From contig DLXM01000149.1 in the NCBI GenBank assembly GCA_003448835.1, positions 1,714 to 12,482 on the forward strand: a stretch of 10,769 bases of DNA, given 5' to 3'. Source of the stretch: Bacteroidota bacterium (lineage in GTDB: Bacteria; Bacteroidota; Rhodothermia; Balneolales; HLUCCA01). A program made the position numbers and the translations under genes. Under the pieces are notes generated by a model. That model saw only the letters and a list, made by a program, of their open reading frames with translations. It ran no database searches and was not told where the DNA came from. Positions 1 to 7,551 of the stretch are shown in pieces. The number at the start of each line of letters is the position of its first letter. Within the stretch, counting starts at the first letter, position 1.

Positions 1-1472
1 ATGATGGTAAATCCGACCATCAAAACCCAGGATCCAACAGTTGATGTCTGGTGTAATGTCTGAAATTGTTCTACATAGTTGTAATAACGTCTTGGCATAC
101 CTTGACTACCCATTACAAACTGTGGCAAGAAGGTCAGGTTAAAGCCAATGAACAAGATCACTGCAGCAACTTTACCCCAGAATTCATTGTACATTTTGCC
201 TGTCATTTTAGGCCACCAGTAGTGTAATCCACCCAGGAATGCAAATACAGTACCACCCATCATGACATAATGGAAGTGAGCCACAACGTAATACGTATCG
301 TGCAAATGCACGTTTACTGAAATTGCGCCGAGCATGATACCTGTTACTCCACCGATAGTGAACAAGAACAGGAAGATCATGGCATACAACATCGGAGTTT
401 TCATCGAAATGGAGCCTTTATACATAGTGGCGACCCAGTTCAATACTTTAATACCGGTTGGAATACCCACGAAGAAAGTCAAAAATGAAAATACGGCAGT
501 AGATAAAGAGCTTTGTCCGGATACGAACATGTGGTGTCCCCAAACCAGGAAGCCAATAAATGCAATTGCCAAACTAGAAATTGCAATAGCCCAATACCCG
601 AAAATCGTTTTCTTAGAGAAAGTAGCAATGAGTTCTGAAATCACACCGAATGCCGGGACGATCATGATGTACACAGCAGGGTGTGAGTAGAACCAGAAAA
701 AGTGTTGATATAAAACCGGATCACCGCCAAGTGCAGGATCAAAAATCCCAACGCCTAACGTTCTTTCCATAATCAAAAGCAACAATGTTATTGCCAGAAC
801 CGGTGTAGCTAAAACCTGAATGAGTGCAGTTGCATACAAACTCCACAAGAATAAAGGTAGTTTACCCCAGGTTTGTCCCGGAGCTCTCATTTTGTGGATG
901 GTTACGATGAAGTTAACCCCAGTCAGAATCGAAGAGAATCCGATGATAAATACACCAAAGGTCATTGACAAAACCGCAGACCCCGTTGTAGTACTATATG
1001 GAGTATAGAATGTCCATCCTGTATCGATACCACCATGAGCAATTGAATACAATGTAAACGATGCACCAATTGCATAAATCCATAAACTTAACAGGTTAAG
1101 TCTTGGGAAAGCTACATCTTTAGCGCCAAGCATTATTGGTAAGAAGATGTTTCCCAATGCAGCCGGAATGGATGGAATGATAAATAAAAAGACCATAACA
1201 GCACCGTGTAAGGTGAAAATCCTGTTATAGGTATCGGCATCCATGAATGTTCTGGCCGGTTCCCACAACTCCAATCGAAGTGTAAGAGCCAAAAGCCCTC
1301 CGACAAAAAAGAATAGAATTACAGATGCAAGATACATCAATCCAATTCTCTTGTGATCGATAGTAAATATCCAGGATTTAATCCCTTTATCTGCGTTCAG
1401 AAAATTATATTGGGGATTTTCATCAATCGGAAATTCCCTGATCTTTAGATCTTTTTCCACAGTATTCGCCAT
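1..1472 (-). CDS. coxA: Cytochrome c oxidase subunit I (A2-type haem-copper oxygen reductase), 3' end cut by window edge
   Basis: This is the catalytic subunit of the terminal oxidase; it reduces O2 to water and pumps protons across the cytoplasmic membrane. The reading frame opens at ATG 1472 (MANTVEKDL) and stays open for 490 codons to the edge; by alignment from memory with the bovine subunit it stops inside helix XII. Visible ligands are H89 (low-spin haem, LHGAVMVF), H264 and Y268 (CuB His and its cross-linked Tyr, SHPAVY), H313-H314 (CuB, GHHMF), H399 (haem a3) and H401 (low-spin haem) in [14 protein letters not shown]342 in IPTGIK matches the K-channel Lys, and D119 in AKDVAFPR the D-channel entry Asp. 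The usual channel Glu before HP is replaced by Y262-S263, the A2-subfamily signature. It follows coxB after one base. The full protein should be longer by a helix end and tail. Family assignment is very secure. Confidence 0.97.
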   Translation of the reverse strand, partial: MANTVEKDLKIREFPIDENPQYNFLNADKGIKSWIFTIDHKRIGLMYLASVILFFFVGGLLALTLRLELWEPARTFMDADTYNRIFTLHGAVMVFLFIIPSIPAALGNIFLPIMLGAKDVAFPRLNLLSLWIYAIGASFTLYSIAHGGIDTGWTFYTPYSTTTGSAVLSMTFGVFIIGFSSILTGVNFIVTIHKMRAPGQTWGKLPLFLWSLYATALIQVLATPVLAITLLLLIMERTLGVGIFDPALGGDPVLYQHFFWFYSHPAVYIMIVPAFGVISELIATFSKKTIFGYWAIAISSLAIAFIGFLVWGHHMFVSGQSSLSTAVFSFLTFFVGIPTGIKVLNWVATMYKGSISMKTPMLYAMIFLFLFTIGGVTGIMLGAISVNVHLHDTYYVVAHFHYVMMGGTVFAFLGGLHYWWPKMTGKMYNEFWGKVAAVILFIGFNLTFLPQFVMGSQGMPRRYYNYVEQFQTLHQTSTVGSWVLMVGFTI

Positions 1473-1490
1473 GTTAGTTCTGTTCCTTGA
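1473..1490 (-). promoter_or_regulatory. coxB-coxA junction: stop and start one base apart, weak ribosome-binding site
   Basis: The coxB stop TAA is followed by a single C and then the coxA ATG, so subunit I is probably translated by ribosomes finishing subunit II. AAGGA lies within the end of coxB (complement of 1484-1488), 11 bases before the ATG. That spacing is long for a Shine-Dalgarno, but it is the best such match near any start in the window. Coupling is inference from the spacing. Confidence 0.5.
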
Positions 1491-2421
1491 TAAATTCGAT
1501 TAAAGCATTTACTTGTTGGTCATCTATAATGCCCTGATATGAAATCATAACTCCTGTAAAACCTTCTACGATTTGACTACGCGGATCGTAAATGGACTGC
1601 TTGATGTATTCTTCATCAGCTTCTCGAGAAGTGCCATCTGTAAAGGTTCTGTTTGAACCAAATAATCCTTTAAATGATGGACCAATACCAGCATTACCAT
1701 CTAATGAGTGACATGCAATACAACCTTGATTTTGGTAAACACTTCTTCCCAGATCAGCAAGTGGCATTTCTCGTTCAGATTCAGTTTTTGCATCCAATAA
1801 CCAGGCATTAAAATCAGCAGGTTCCATTGAAATTACTTTTGCCAGCATCGCTGAGTGTCCTGACCCGCAATATTCGGTACAGAATACAACAGACTCTACA
1901 GCTTCATTCGTTTGAAACCAGGCGGTTGTGTATCGACCCGGAAGCACATCTTGTTTGATACGGTAGTCAGGCACAAAGAAGGAGTGAATCACATCTCGTG
2001 ATTGCATAATCAGTTTAACCGGACGACCATTCGGTACGTGTAGTTCACCAGTTGTTTGAACACCATTCGGATGAGTAAACTGCCAGAAAAATGAACTGGC
2101 TGTTACGTACACTTCATACGCATTTTGTGGTGGCGTACGCATTTCAACATACCCTCTGAATCCCCAGAAGAATACAATTAAAATGAGAATCAAAGGAATT
2201 ACGGTCCATGTAACTTCAAGTGCTGTGTTATGCCGAATTACAGGTGTTACATCATCATCTGTTTTACGTTTATATTTTATGGAAAAATAAACGATAGCCA
2301 CTGTTATACCGAGCAGGATAATAACACTGACCACATTGATAAATGTAAATAAGGCATCTACATCACCGGCAACTGTTGAGTTGACAGGTGGAAGTATAAA
2401 TCTGTTAATAATTTCCAGCAT
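1474..2421 (-). CDS. coxB: Cytochrome c oxidase subunit II with CuA site and fused C-terminal cytochrome c domain (caa3 type)
   Basis: This subunit accepts electrons and passes them to subunit I. In the 315-residue product, two membrane helices lie at about 24-47 and 70-88. The cupredoxin domain (about 100-200, outside the membrane) carries a complete CuA set: H146 (VIHSFFVP), C181, E183 (backbone), C185, H189 and M192 ([12 protein letters not shown]). A class I cytochrome c domain follows at about 222-315, with the haem-binding C234-x2-C237-H238 and a probable axial Met at 292 (GVMISYQG). The fusion makes this a caa3-type enzyme, so it can take electrons directly from ACIII without a soluble cytochrome c. 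The N-terminus shows no lipobox or clear cleavage site. ATG 2421 starts 17 bases after the sco stop, without an obvious Shine-Dalgarno. All metal ligands are intact. Confidence 0.97.
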   Translation of the reverse strand: MLEIINRFILPPVNSTVAGDVDALFTFINVVSVIILLGITVAIVYFSIKYKRKTDDDVTPVIRHNTALEVTWTVIPLILILIVFFWGFRGYVEMRTPPQNAYEVYVTASSFFWQFTHPNGVQTTGELHVPNGRPVKLIMQSRDVIHSFFVPDYRIKQDVLPGRYTTAWFQTNEAVESVVFCTEYCGSGHSAMLAKVISMEPADFNAWLLDAKTESEREMPLADLGRSVYQNQGCIACHSLDGNAGIGPSFKGLFGSNRTFTDGTSREADEEYIKQSIYDPRSQIVEGFTGVMISYQGIIDDQQVNALIEFIKEQN

Positions 2422-2438
2422 GTTATGTGATGCTAAAT

Positions 2439-3248
2439 TTAATCGTTAATGGTTGCGGATGGTTTTTTTCTGAACCAAAGAAGTCCTAAGAAAATACTTA
2501 ATCCTGTTAGGGTTAATAGTCCCCCAAGTTTCATGATATTCACGGCGTTAGCTACATATGACCGGGAATCGGGATCGTATGAGTAACAATAGAGCATTGC
2601 TCTTTCTACTACTGAGCCAATTTTACCCTCAGCAGCATCGTAAAGCGCGTTTCTTAAATTCAATGATGGATATTCGATACCATATAGATATCGGGTGATA
2701 GTTCCATCCGGACTAATGAACATGATGGCACTGCCATGCAGAAACTCTTGTGCTTCGTCGCTCCATTTGAATCGAAATCCCAATGCAGCGGTCATTCTGT
2801 CAATATTTTCCTGATCAGTCGCTAAAAAATGCCATCCATCTGCAGCTTCAGGTTTACCCAATAAACGAATGTAGCTGGCTTTCTTATCAGCTGCCAATTC
2901 GTGTGTTTCAGTTGGATCAATACTAAAGGTTACGATTTCAAATTCATTTCCAGGTTGCCAGGTTAATTCTTTGAGTCCGTCTGTTAGTCCGTTGATAATC
3001 AAATTACAGAGCATTGGACATTCAAAATAAATCGGAGTAATGATAACCGGCTTTCCAGATGTGAAAAAATCACCAAGAGTTACTGTATCACCGATTTCAT
3101 TAACAAATTCTACATCCATGGGTAGTTTATCTCCCAGGAGTTCATCCACACCAATATCACGCAACTCCGGGGGTAAGTCAGAGAGTGGTGATTGAGCAAA
3201 TGAGCTACTCGAAATCAACAGTAATATGAATGGAAGTAGAATTTTCAA
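2439..3248 (-). CDS. sco: SCO1/SenC-family copper chaperone with signal peptide and C-terminal membrane anchor
   Basis: SCO proteins bind copper and use thioredoxin-like chemistry to assemble the CuA centre of oxidase subunit II. The 269-residue product has a signal peptide (hydrophobic 3-18, likely cut at SSSFA/QS), a thioredoxin-like domain (about 40-200) with the copper-binding C77-x3-C81 (ECPMLC) and the distant His ligand H171 (FLHGSA). After the domain comes an extension with YCYSYDP (220-226) and a predicted helix at about 241-258 followed by RKK. The anchor is therefore at the C-terminus, unlike the N-terminal anchor of mitochondrial SCO1. The start is TTG at 3248: the same frame has a stop 12 bases upstream (the previous gene's stop) and no ATG until M44, which would lose the signal peptide. 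Its place directly before coxB fits CuA assembly. Function is inferred from family and context. Confidence 0.93.
   Translation of the reverse strand: MKILLPFILLLISSSSFAQSPLSDLPPELRDIGVDELLGDKLPMDVEFVNEIGDTVTLGDFFTSGKPVIITPIYFECPMLCNLIINGLTDGLKELTWQPGNEFEIVTFSIDPTETHELAADKKASYIRLLGKPEAADGWHFLATDQENIDRMTAALGFRFKWSDEAQEFLHGSAIMFISPDGTITRYLYGIEYPSLNLRNALYDAAEGKIGSVVERAMLYCYSYDPDSRSYVANAVNIMKLGGLLTLTGLSIFLGLLWFRKKPSATIND
3246..3248 (-). other. TTG start codon of sco
   Basis: The first usable start of the SCO reading frame reads TTG AAA ATT. An in-frame TAA lies only three codons upstream and the first internal ATG is codon 44, inside the mature domain. The signal peptide that begins right after the TTG (KILLPFILLL) supports this choice. 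I see no Shine-Dalgarno in the 9-base spacer, so translation may depend on coupling to the gene upstream. Confidence 0.75.
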
Positions 3249-3257
3249 AGTTGATAT

Positions 3258-3614
3258 TTAATTAGCGTAATCTTCGAGAATAAGAGTAATTGCAGAATCA
3301 ACAGGGACACGATAAACACCTGATGAGTCATCAATAACACCAAAGGTGGTTAATTCTTCGTTATGTTTTGCACGCAGATCTTCTAATTCATAAAAGACAG
3401 CAGATGCAGCTGATTTCTGACCCTGATGAAATGAAAAATAATTGTATAAGGTCATAGCAATGTAAATAAATACAACTACTGTAAGAATGCCGGCAAAAAA
3501 CCATCCAAACAAACTCTTGTAATTGAGCTTATCGGGAGATGCTCCTTTGGCCAAAGATTCTTTAACGCTCTTGTCGTTCAGAAAATCTTGAATATCGTTG
3601 TTTTGGTTACTCAT
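3258..3614 (-). CDS. Small single-helix membrane protein of unknown function between actF and sco
   Basis: No named family is assigned. The 118-residue product has a polar, partly charged N-terminus (1-33), one clear membrane helix at about 36-58 (FGWFFAGILTVVVFIYIAM) and a C-terminal half of about 60 residues probably outside the cytoplasm. The last 30 residues hold FGVIDDSSG followed by YRVPVDSAITLI (101-112). From memory, this resembles a short motif (G-x2-D-x3-G-x2-R-I-P-I-x2-A-M) near the end of small anchored proteins in other bacterial oxidase clusters; that likeness is not tested here. There are no cysteines, haem motifs or evident metal sites. It starts at ATG 3614, 32 bases after actF, and ends 9 bases before sco. 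Position suggests an ACIII or oxidase accessory subunit or assembly factor, perhaps comparable to the small ActG of Chloroflexus. That it is a real gene is likely; its function is unknown. Confidence 0.85.
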   Translation of the reverse strand: MSNQNNDIQDFLNDKSVKESLAKGASPDKLNYKSLFGWFFAGILTVVVFIYIAMTLYNYFSFHQGQKSAASAVFYELEDLRAKHNEELTTFGVIDDSSGVYRVPVDSAITLILEDYAN

Positions 3615-3646
3615 AACTTGTGTAAGTAGTTAACAGAATGTCAATT

Positions 3647-4831
3647 TCAGTGTTTATTCAATGATGCTTCCAAACGTGGATCGTTATTTGATACCATGTT
3701 TTCTTTTCTAAACTGTCGGAAGAACATTCCCATAAATAGTCCGCCGATACCTAATAAAGTTGCAATGTCGATCCAGCTAAATTCCATACCATAGTGGTGA
3801 AGTGTCGGCATTACGATCCAGTGAAGTTCAATAAAATGTACGATTACAATCCATGCAGAAACAATTCCGACCAATTTCATGTTATTTTTTGATGCAGCAG
3901 GAAGAAGAATCAAAAATGGAACCACAAAACGCCCAATCAACAATAAGTAGGTGAAGTTTTCCCAGTTGCCTTCAAGTCGATGGTAAAACCAAAGAGTTTC
4001 TTCCGGGATGTTCGCATAATAAATGAGGAAAAACTGGCTGAATGCGATATATGCATAGAACACGGTAAATCCGAATAACATTCTGCTTAAATCGGAAATA
4101 TGAGGGATACGGATAGTGTTTGTTAGTAATCCTTTTTTGTGCAGAAACAAGACTGTCAAGATTACTACAGCAAAGAATACCTGAAAGGTCATTGCAAAAT
4201 AATAAACACCAAACATGGTCGAAAACCAAGGTGGATCCAAACTCATCATCCAATCAAATGAAGCAAATGCTAATGTGAAACCAAAAATAAATAGTCCGGG
4301 TCCCGCGATTTTTCGTTGTGCTGTATCAAGGCCCCAATCACCGGATTTGTCCATTGCAACGGAGTTTTTATACAGTTTATAACCCATATAACTCCAAACT
4401 GTGAAATAAAGTACATTTCTTGCAATAAAAAATGGAATATTCAGGTAAGGTGATTTTCCGGCAATAAGCTTATCAGTTGCAAGTAATTCTTCGTCGGTCC
4501 ACAGATATAGTGTTTCAACTCCAATTAAGATTGGAATAAAAAGTATGGCAAAGATGTATATAAATGATGCATACGTTTCTGGGATTCTTCTGAGTACAAC
4601 ACCATACTCTGATCGGGTAATATGATGTACCATCACGAAGAATAAACATCCCAAAGCAATACTTGCGTAGAAAGTAAAGCTTGTGAGATATGAAAAGTAG
4701 AATTGTTCAGGATTAATAAAATATCCCAATATACTGGCTATTGCTCCCAGTATGGCGATCCCAAAGAATAATTTGTGTGTATTCTCGTGTTCAGGATACG
4801 TTAAATTGTCGGTTATTTTTGCGTGATGCAT
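3647..4831 (-). CDS. actF: ACIII membrane subunit ActF (quinol:electron-acceptor oxidoreductase, NrfD-like fold)
   Basis: ActF is one of two large integral membrane subunits of alternative complex III and shares the helical-bundle fold of ActC. The 394-residue product has about ten hydrophobic segments, the first at about 21-38 and the last at about 354-371. The loop SFDWMMSLDPPWFSTMFG (191-208) is a hallmark of this family as I recall it, and a polar cluster HFIELHWIVMPTLHH (332-346) lies inside a membrane segment. A proton-translocating role has been proposed for ActF in characterised complexes; this is family knowledge, not visible here. The gene starts at ATG 4831, 52 bases after the actE stop, the longest spacer in the cluster. 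The soluble tail RQFRKENMVSNND is charged. Length and position are typical. Confidence 0.93.
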   Translation of the reverse strand: MHHAKITDNLTYPEHENTHKLFFGIAILGAIASILGYFINPEQFYFSYLTSFTFYASIALGCLFFVMVHHITRSEYGVVLRRIPETYASFIYIFAILFIPILIGVETLYLWTDEELLATDKLIAGKSPYLNIPFFIARNVLYFTVWSYMGYKLYKNSVAMDKSGDWGLDTAQRKIAGPGLFIFGFTLAFASFDWMMSLDPPWFSTMFGVYYFAMTFQVFFAVVILTVLFLHKKGLLTNTIRIPHISDLSRMLFGFTVFYAYIAFSQFFLIYYANIPEETLWFYHRLEGNWENFTYLLLIGRFVVPFLILLPAASKNNMKLVGIVSAWIVIVHFIELHWIVMPTLHHYGMEFSWIDIATLLGIGGLFMGMFFRQFRKENMVSNNDPRLEASLNKH

Positions 4832-4883
4832 AAATATCTATCTGAGATAATGTGTTTCTATAACTTTCTTGAGCTGATATAAT
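4832..4883. other. Longest spacer in the cluster (actE-actF), no recognised signal
   Basis: These 52 bases separate the actE stop from the actF start. They are AT-rich and contain only a small inverted repeat, TATCT-G-AGATA (4839-4849), too short and with too small a loop to be a convincing terminator. No promoter can be supported. A weak translation-control role cannot be excluded. Confidence 0.35.
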
Positions 4884-5513
4884 TTATTCAGCTGTTGAAT
4901 TTCCTGCTGACACCATTTCCGGTGATATTCCAAGTCGTTCTAAATCGGTTGTACTGGCACTATGACTTCTTTGAAGCGTTCTGATGTATGATACAATAGC
5001 CCAGCGGTCTGATACTGGTACCTGATGTCGGTATGATGGCATAGTTCTTACACCATTGTACATTGCACTGTAAATTTCTCCATCCGGCATTCCTACGATG
5101 CGTTCATCGAAAAAGGATGGAGGAGGTACAATACCATAATTGGTGATAATTCCATCACCGGCACCCGTTGCACCGTGACACATGCTACAATAAATATTAA
5201 ATCGATCCTGTCCTCGAAGTATCATTTCACGGGAAAGTTCTACAGGTATCGTCTGTAAAAATGAACCATCATCATTGATGCCCTGATAATATGCGACATC
5301 AGTCATGAGTTCGCCTTGCGCTACTGTTCCGGCTACTGGTTGACGGTCAGCACGATTATCCTCAAAAAATGGATTTGCTTCTTGTGCTGTGAATTTCTCC
5401 TGATCATCCATGTTTGGATTCACATGTATGGCAGTTTTTTCGTTTGGCAAGCCCTGACAGCCGGCAATTAATGCCGCAAATGTTAGTGTCAGTATGGTTC
5501 TATATCTGTACAT
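4884..5513 (-). CDS. actE: ACIII monohaem cytochrome c lipoprotein ActE
   Basis: ActE is a small membrane-anchored cytochrome c of alternative complex III, placed to hand electrons from the complex to an acceptor such as the oxidase. The 209-residue product has a lipoprotein signal peptide (hydrophobic 7-18, lipobox I16-A17-G18-C19), so it should be tethered by a lipid on C19. A linker of about 70 residues precedes a class I cytochrome c domain (about 95-185) with C109-x2-C112-H113 (CSMCHG) and a likely axial Met at 158 (VRTMPSYRHQV). The rest of the fold, including VSDRWAIVSYIRTLQRS, is typical. It starts at ATG 5513, 27 bases after actD, and no alternative start would keep the signal peptide. 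Only one haem motif is present, as expected for ActE. Confidence 0.95.
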   Translation of the reverse strand: MYRYRTILTLTFAALIAGCQGLPNEKTAIHVNPNMDDQEKFTAQEANPFFEDNRADRQPVAGTVAQGELMTDVAYYQGINDDGSFLQTIPVELSREMILRGQDRFNIYCSMCHGATGAGDGIITNYGIVPPPSFFDERIVGMPDGEIYSAMYNGVRTMPSYRHQVPVSDRWAIVSYIRTLQRSHSASTTDLERLGISPEMVSAGNSTAE

Positions 5514-5540
5514 AATTAATGTAGGTATTCTGAATTCGAA

Positions 5541-6086
5541 TTATTTCTCAATCGTTTCTATATGAACTGCACCGGCTTCTTGTAAAAATGCCCTGGTTTT
5601 TTCGTCATGAAACAGGTCATCATCTGATTCAATAATCACGAAAAAACCGTCATCAGTCGCTTTTTTAAACGTATCTGAATTGAAAATTGGATTGTGATGT
5701 TTAGGCATGTTATTTAGGAAAAACATACCAAACACAGCGCCAAATGCTGATAATAAAATGGTGAGTTCAAAAGTTACTGGAACAAATGCCGGGAAGTTCA
5801 AGAATGGCTTACCACTGATGTTTACCGGATAACCGACACTTGCCGTCCAGGATATCAATGATAATGCACCTGTAAATCCAAGGATTGCATGCCCAAGTAC
5901 GATGTAGCCAAGTTTGGATGGTTTTAATCCCATGGCATCATCCATTCCATGTATTGGAAATGGACTGTAACAGTCGTAATTCTTGTATCCTGCTTTATTT
6001 GTAAGCTTTGCAGCTTTCATCAAATGCGCTGGATTCTTAAACTCTGCAAGTAATCCGTATGTTTGTTTGTCTGTGTTTTCTTTCAT
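5541..6086 (-). CDS. actD: ACIII membrane subunit ActD (DUF3341 family)
   Basis: ActD is a small structural subunit of alternative complex III with two membrane helices. The 181-residue product begins with a soluble part containing the family-typical stretch DCYSPFPIHGMDDAMGLKPS (38-57). Hydrophobic helices follow at about 59-82 and 103-125, with the proline-rich loop GYPVNISGKPFLNFPAFVP between them. The C-terminal soluble tail contains KHHNPIF and a small alpha/beta-like segment (DDGFFVIIESDDD). I see no cofactor-binding motif; the family is thought to help hold the complex together. It starts at ATG 6086, 26 bases after actC, and the order C-D-E matches the classical act operon. Function beyond structural support is not established by the sequence. 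Confidence 0.93.
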   Translation of the reverse strand: MKENTDKQTYGLLAEFKNPAHLMKAAKLTNKAGYKNYDCYSPFPIHGMDDAMGLKPSKLGYIVLGHAILGFTGALSLISWTASVGYPVNISGKPFLNFPAFVPVTFELTILLSAFGAVFGMFFLNNMPKHHNPIFNSDTFKKATDDGFFVIIESDDDLFHDEKTRAFLQEAGAVHIETIEK

Positions 6087-6112
6087 CTTGTCAGATGGTT
6101 ACGATTAACGAA

Positions 6113-7516
6113 TTATTTTTCAGCTATTTTTTTGAATTCATTGCCATCCTCATCATAATTATGTGGATTAGCTTGTGGCAGTACCATTTTCACTTCCGCA
6201 ATGGCAATCATAGGCAGGAAGCGAAGGAACAGCAAGAAGAATGTGAAGAATAGCCCAAAAGTGCCCACATATGTGAGTACGTCGACGTAAGTTGGACTGT
6301 AATATCCCCATGATGACGGTAAAAAGTCTTGTGCCAATGAGGTTACTGTAATTACGAATCGTTCGAACCACATTCCTATGTTTACAACAATCGAAAGTAT
6401 AAAGGAAGCGACAATACTGGTACGCATTCTCTTAGACCAGAAAAACTGAGGACTGATCACATTACAAAGGAACATTATCCAGTATGCCCAGGCATATGGA
6501 CCCATCGCCCGGTTGATAAATGCGGCTTTTTCGTACTCCACACCACCGTACCATGCTATAAAAAACTCCATGATGTAGGCAAATCCAACGATATTACCAG
6601 TTACAAGGATGATGATGTTCATTTTTTCAATGTGATTTATGGTCATGATATCCTGCAAACCATAAAGTTTTCTGGTAATGAGCATCAGCGTCATAACCAT
6701 TGCAAATCCTGAGAAAACGGCACCTGCAACGAAATAAGGCGGGAAGATGGTAGTGTGCCATCCTGGTACAATTGATACAGCAAAGTCAAAGGATACAATC
6801 GTGTGAACGGATAATACAAGTGGTGTTGCGATACCGGCCAGAATCATGTACGATTTCTCGTAGTTCTGCCATTGACGATTACCACCGGTCCATCCGAGAG
6901 CAGCAACTCCATAAGCGATTTTACCCCATTTACTTTTAACTCTGTCACGAAGTGTTGCAAAATCAGGTACTAAACCAACATACCAGAAGAGTAAAGAAAC
7001 TGTGAAATATGTACCTACTGCGAACACATCCCATAACAAAGGAGAGTTAAAGTTAGGCCACATCTGCATTTGGTTAGGTAGTGGGAATACCCAATAGATT
7101 ACCCAAATACGACCGACGTGAATACCAGGGAAAATCAACGCACACATTACCGCAAAAATGGTCATTGCCTCAGCAAAACGGTTAATTGCAGTTCTCCATC
7201 CTTGGCGAAATAGAAATAAAATCGCAGATATAAGTGTTCCGGCGTGACCAATACCGACCCACCATACGAAGTTTACAATTGCCCATCCCCAGCCTACCGG
7301 ATTATTCAATCCCCAGATACCAGTACCCTCATAAAACAGGTATGCTATCATGGCAAGGAGTAGTCCGAGTAGTGCATTTGAGATCGCAAATGCTATATAC
7401 CACCATTTCGGGGCGGGAGTTTCCACAATATCCCCAACCAGGCGGGTGATACTACCGAACGTATGGTTACCTTTTACCAATTCAGGTTCAGGTATATAGG
7501 TAAGATTTTGACTCAT
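6113..7516 (-). CDS. actC: ACIII membrane subunit ActC (NrfD/PsrC-family quinol-binding protein)
   Basis: ActC is the large membrane subunit that, with the ActB iron-sulphur domain, is thought to form the quinol-oxidation site. The 467-residue product has about ten membrane helices, the first at about 40-62 and the last at about 413-434. Family-typical polar positions within helices include [13 protein letters not shown] (88-100, H91), [14 protein letters not shown] (129-142, H133) and [13 protein letters not shown] (173-185, D185). [14 protein letters not shown] (208-220) is a conserved loop. The N-terminus is soluble, and the C-terminal tail after about residue 435 is charged. ATG 7516 starts 35 bases after the actB stop, with no good Shine-Dalgarno (GAGGAA at 7541-7546 is too far). 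Its close link to actB mirrors the PsrB-PsrC pair of polysulphide reductases, from which ACIII is considered to derive. Confidence 0.95.
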   Translation of the reverse strand: MSQNLTYIPEPELVKGNHTFGSITRLVGDIVETPAPKWWYIAFAISNALLGLLLAMIAYLFYEGTGIWGLNNPVGWGWAIVNFVWWVGIGHAGTLISAILFLFRQGWRTAINRFAEAMTIFAVMCALIFPGIHVGRIWVIYWVFPLPNQMQMWPNFNSPLLWDVFAVGTYFTVSLLFWYVGLVPDFATLRDRVKSKWGKIAYGVAALGWTGGNRQWQNYEKSYMILAGIATPLVLSVHTIVSFDFAVSIVPGWHTTIFPPYFVAGAVFSGFAMVMTLMLITRKLYGLQDIMTINHIEKMNIIILVTGNIVGFAYIMEFFIAWYGGVEYEKAAFINRAMGPYAWAYWIMFLCNVISPQFFWSKRMRTSIVASFILSIVVNIGMWFERFVITVTSLAQDFLPSSWGYYSPTYVDVLTYVGTFGLFFTFFLLFLRFLPMIAIAEVKMVLPQANPHNYDEDGNEFKKIAEK

Positions 7517-7551
7517 CTGAAATAATGTTACTTAGGTTAATTCCTCTTTGA

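Noticed and set aside
334..690. Plus-strand open frame of 118 codons
   Set aside because: It lies wholly opposite coxA, whose minus-strand frame carries the conserved haem and copper ligands; the plus-strand translation resembles no protein family I know.
820..1008. Plus-strand open frame of 62 codons
   Set aside because: Antisense to coxA helices; no signal peptide, domain or ribosome site supports it.
3972..4253. Minus-strand open frame of 93 codons inside actF
   Set aside because: It overlaps actF in another frame; actF itself has conserved family motifs across this region.
4839..4849. Inverted repeat TATCT-G-AGATA upstream of actF as a possible terminator or operator
   Set aside because: The arms are only five bases, AT-rich, with a one-base centre and no T-run; expected by chance in AT-rich DNA.
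5530..5541. Palindrome AATTCGAATT between actD and actE
   Set aside because: A short AT-rich palindrome overlapping the actD stop region; no second copy seen and no reason to treat it as a regulatory site.
6059..6253. Plus-strand open frame of 64 codons over the actC-actD junction, with a hydrophobic stretch
   Set aside because: The hydrophobic run is an antisense shadow of AT-rich coding and spacer DNA; no independent evidence of expression.
7234..7449. Plus-strand open frame of 71 codons
   Set aside because: Antisense to the first helices of actC, with no protein features of its own.
7541..7546. GAGGAA (on the minus strand) in the actB-actC spacer as a Shine-Dalgarno for actC
   Set aside because: It is 24 bases before the actC ATG, and there is no usable in-frame start closer to it.
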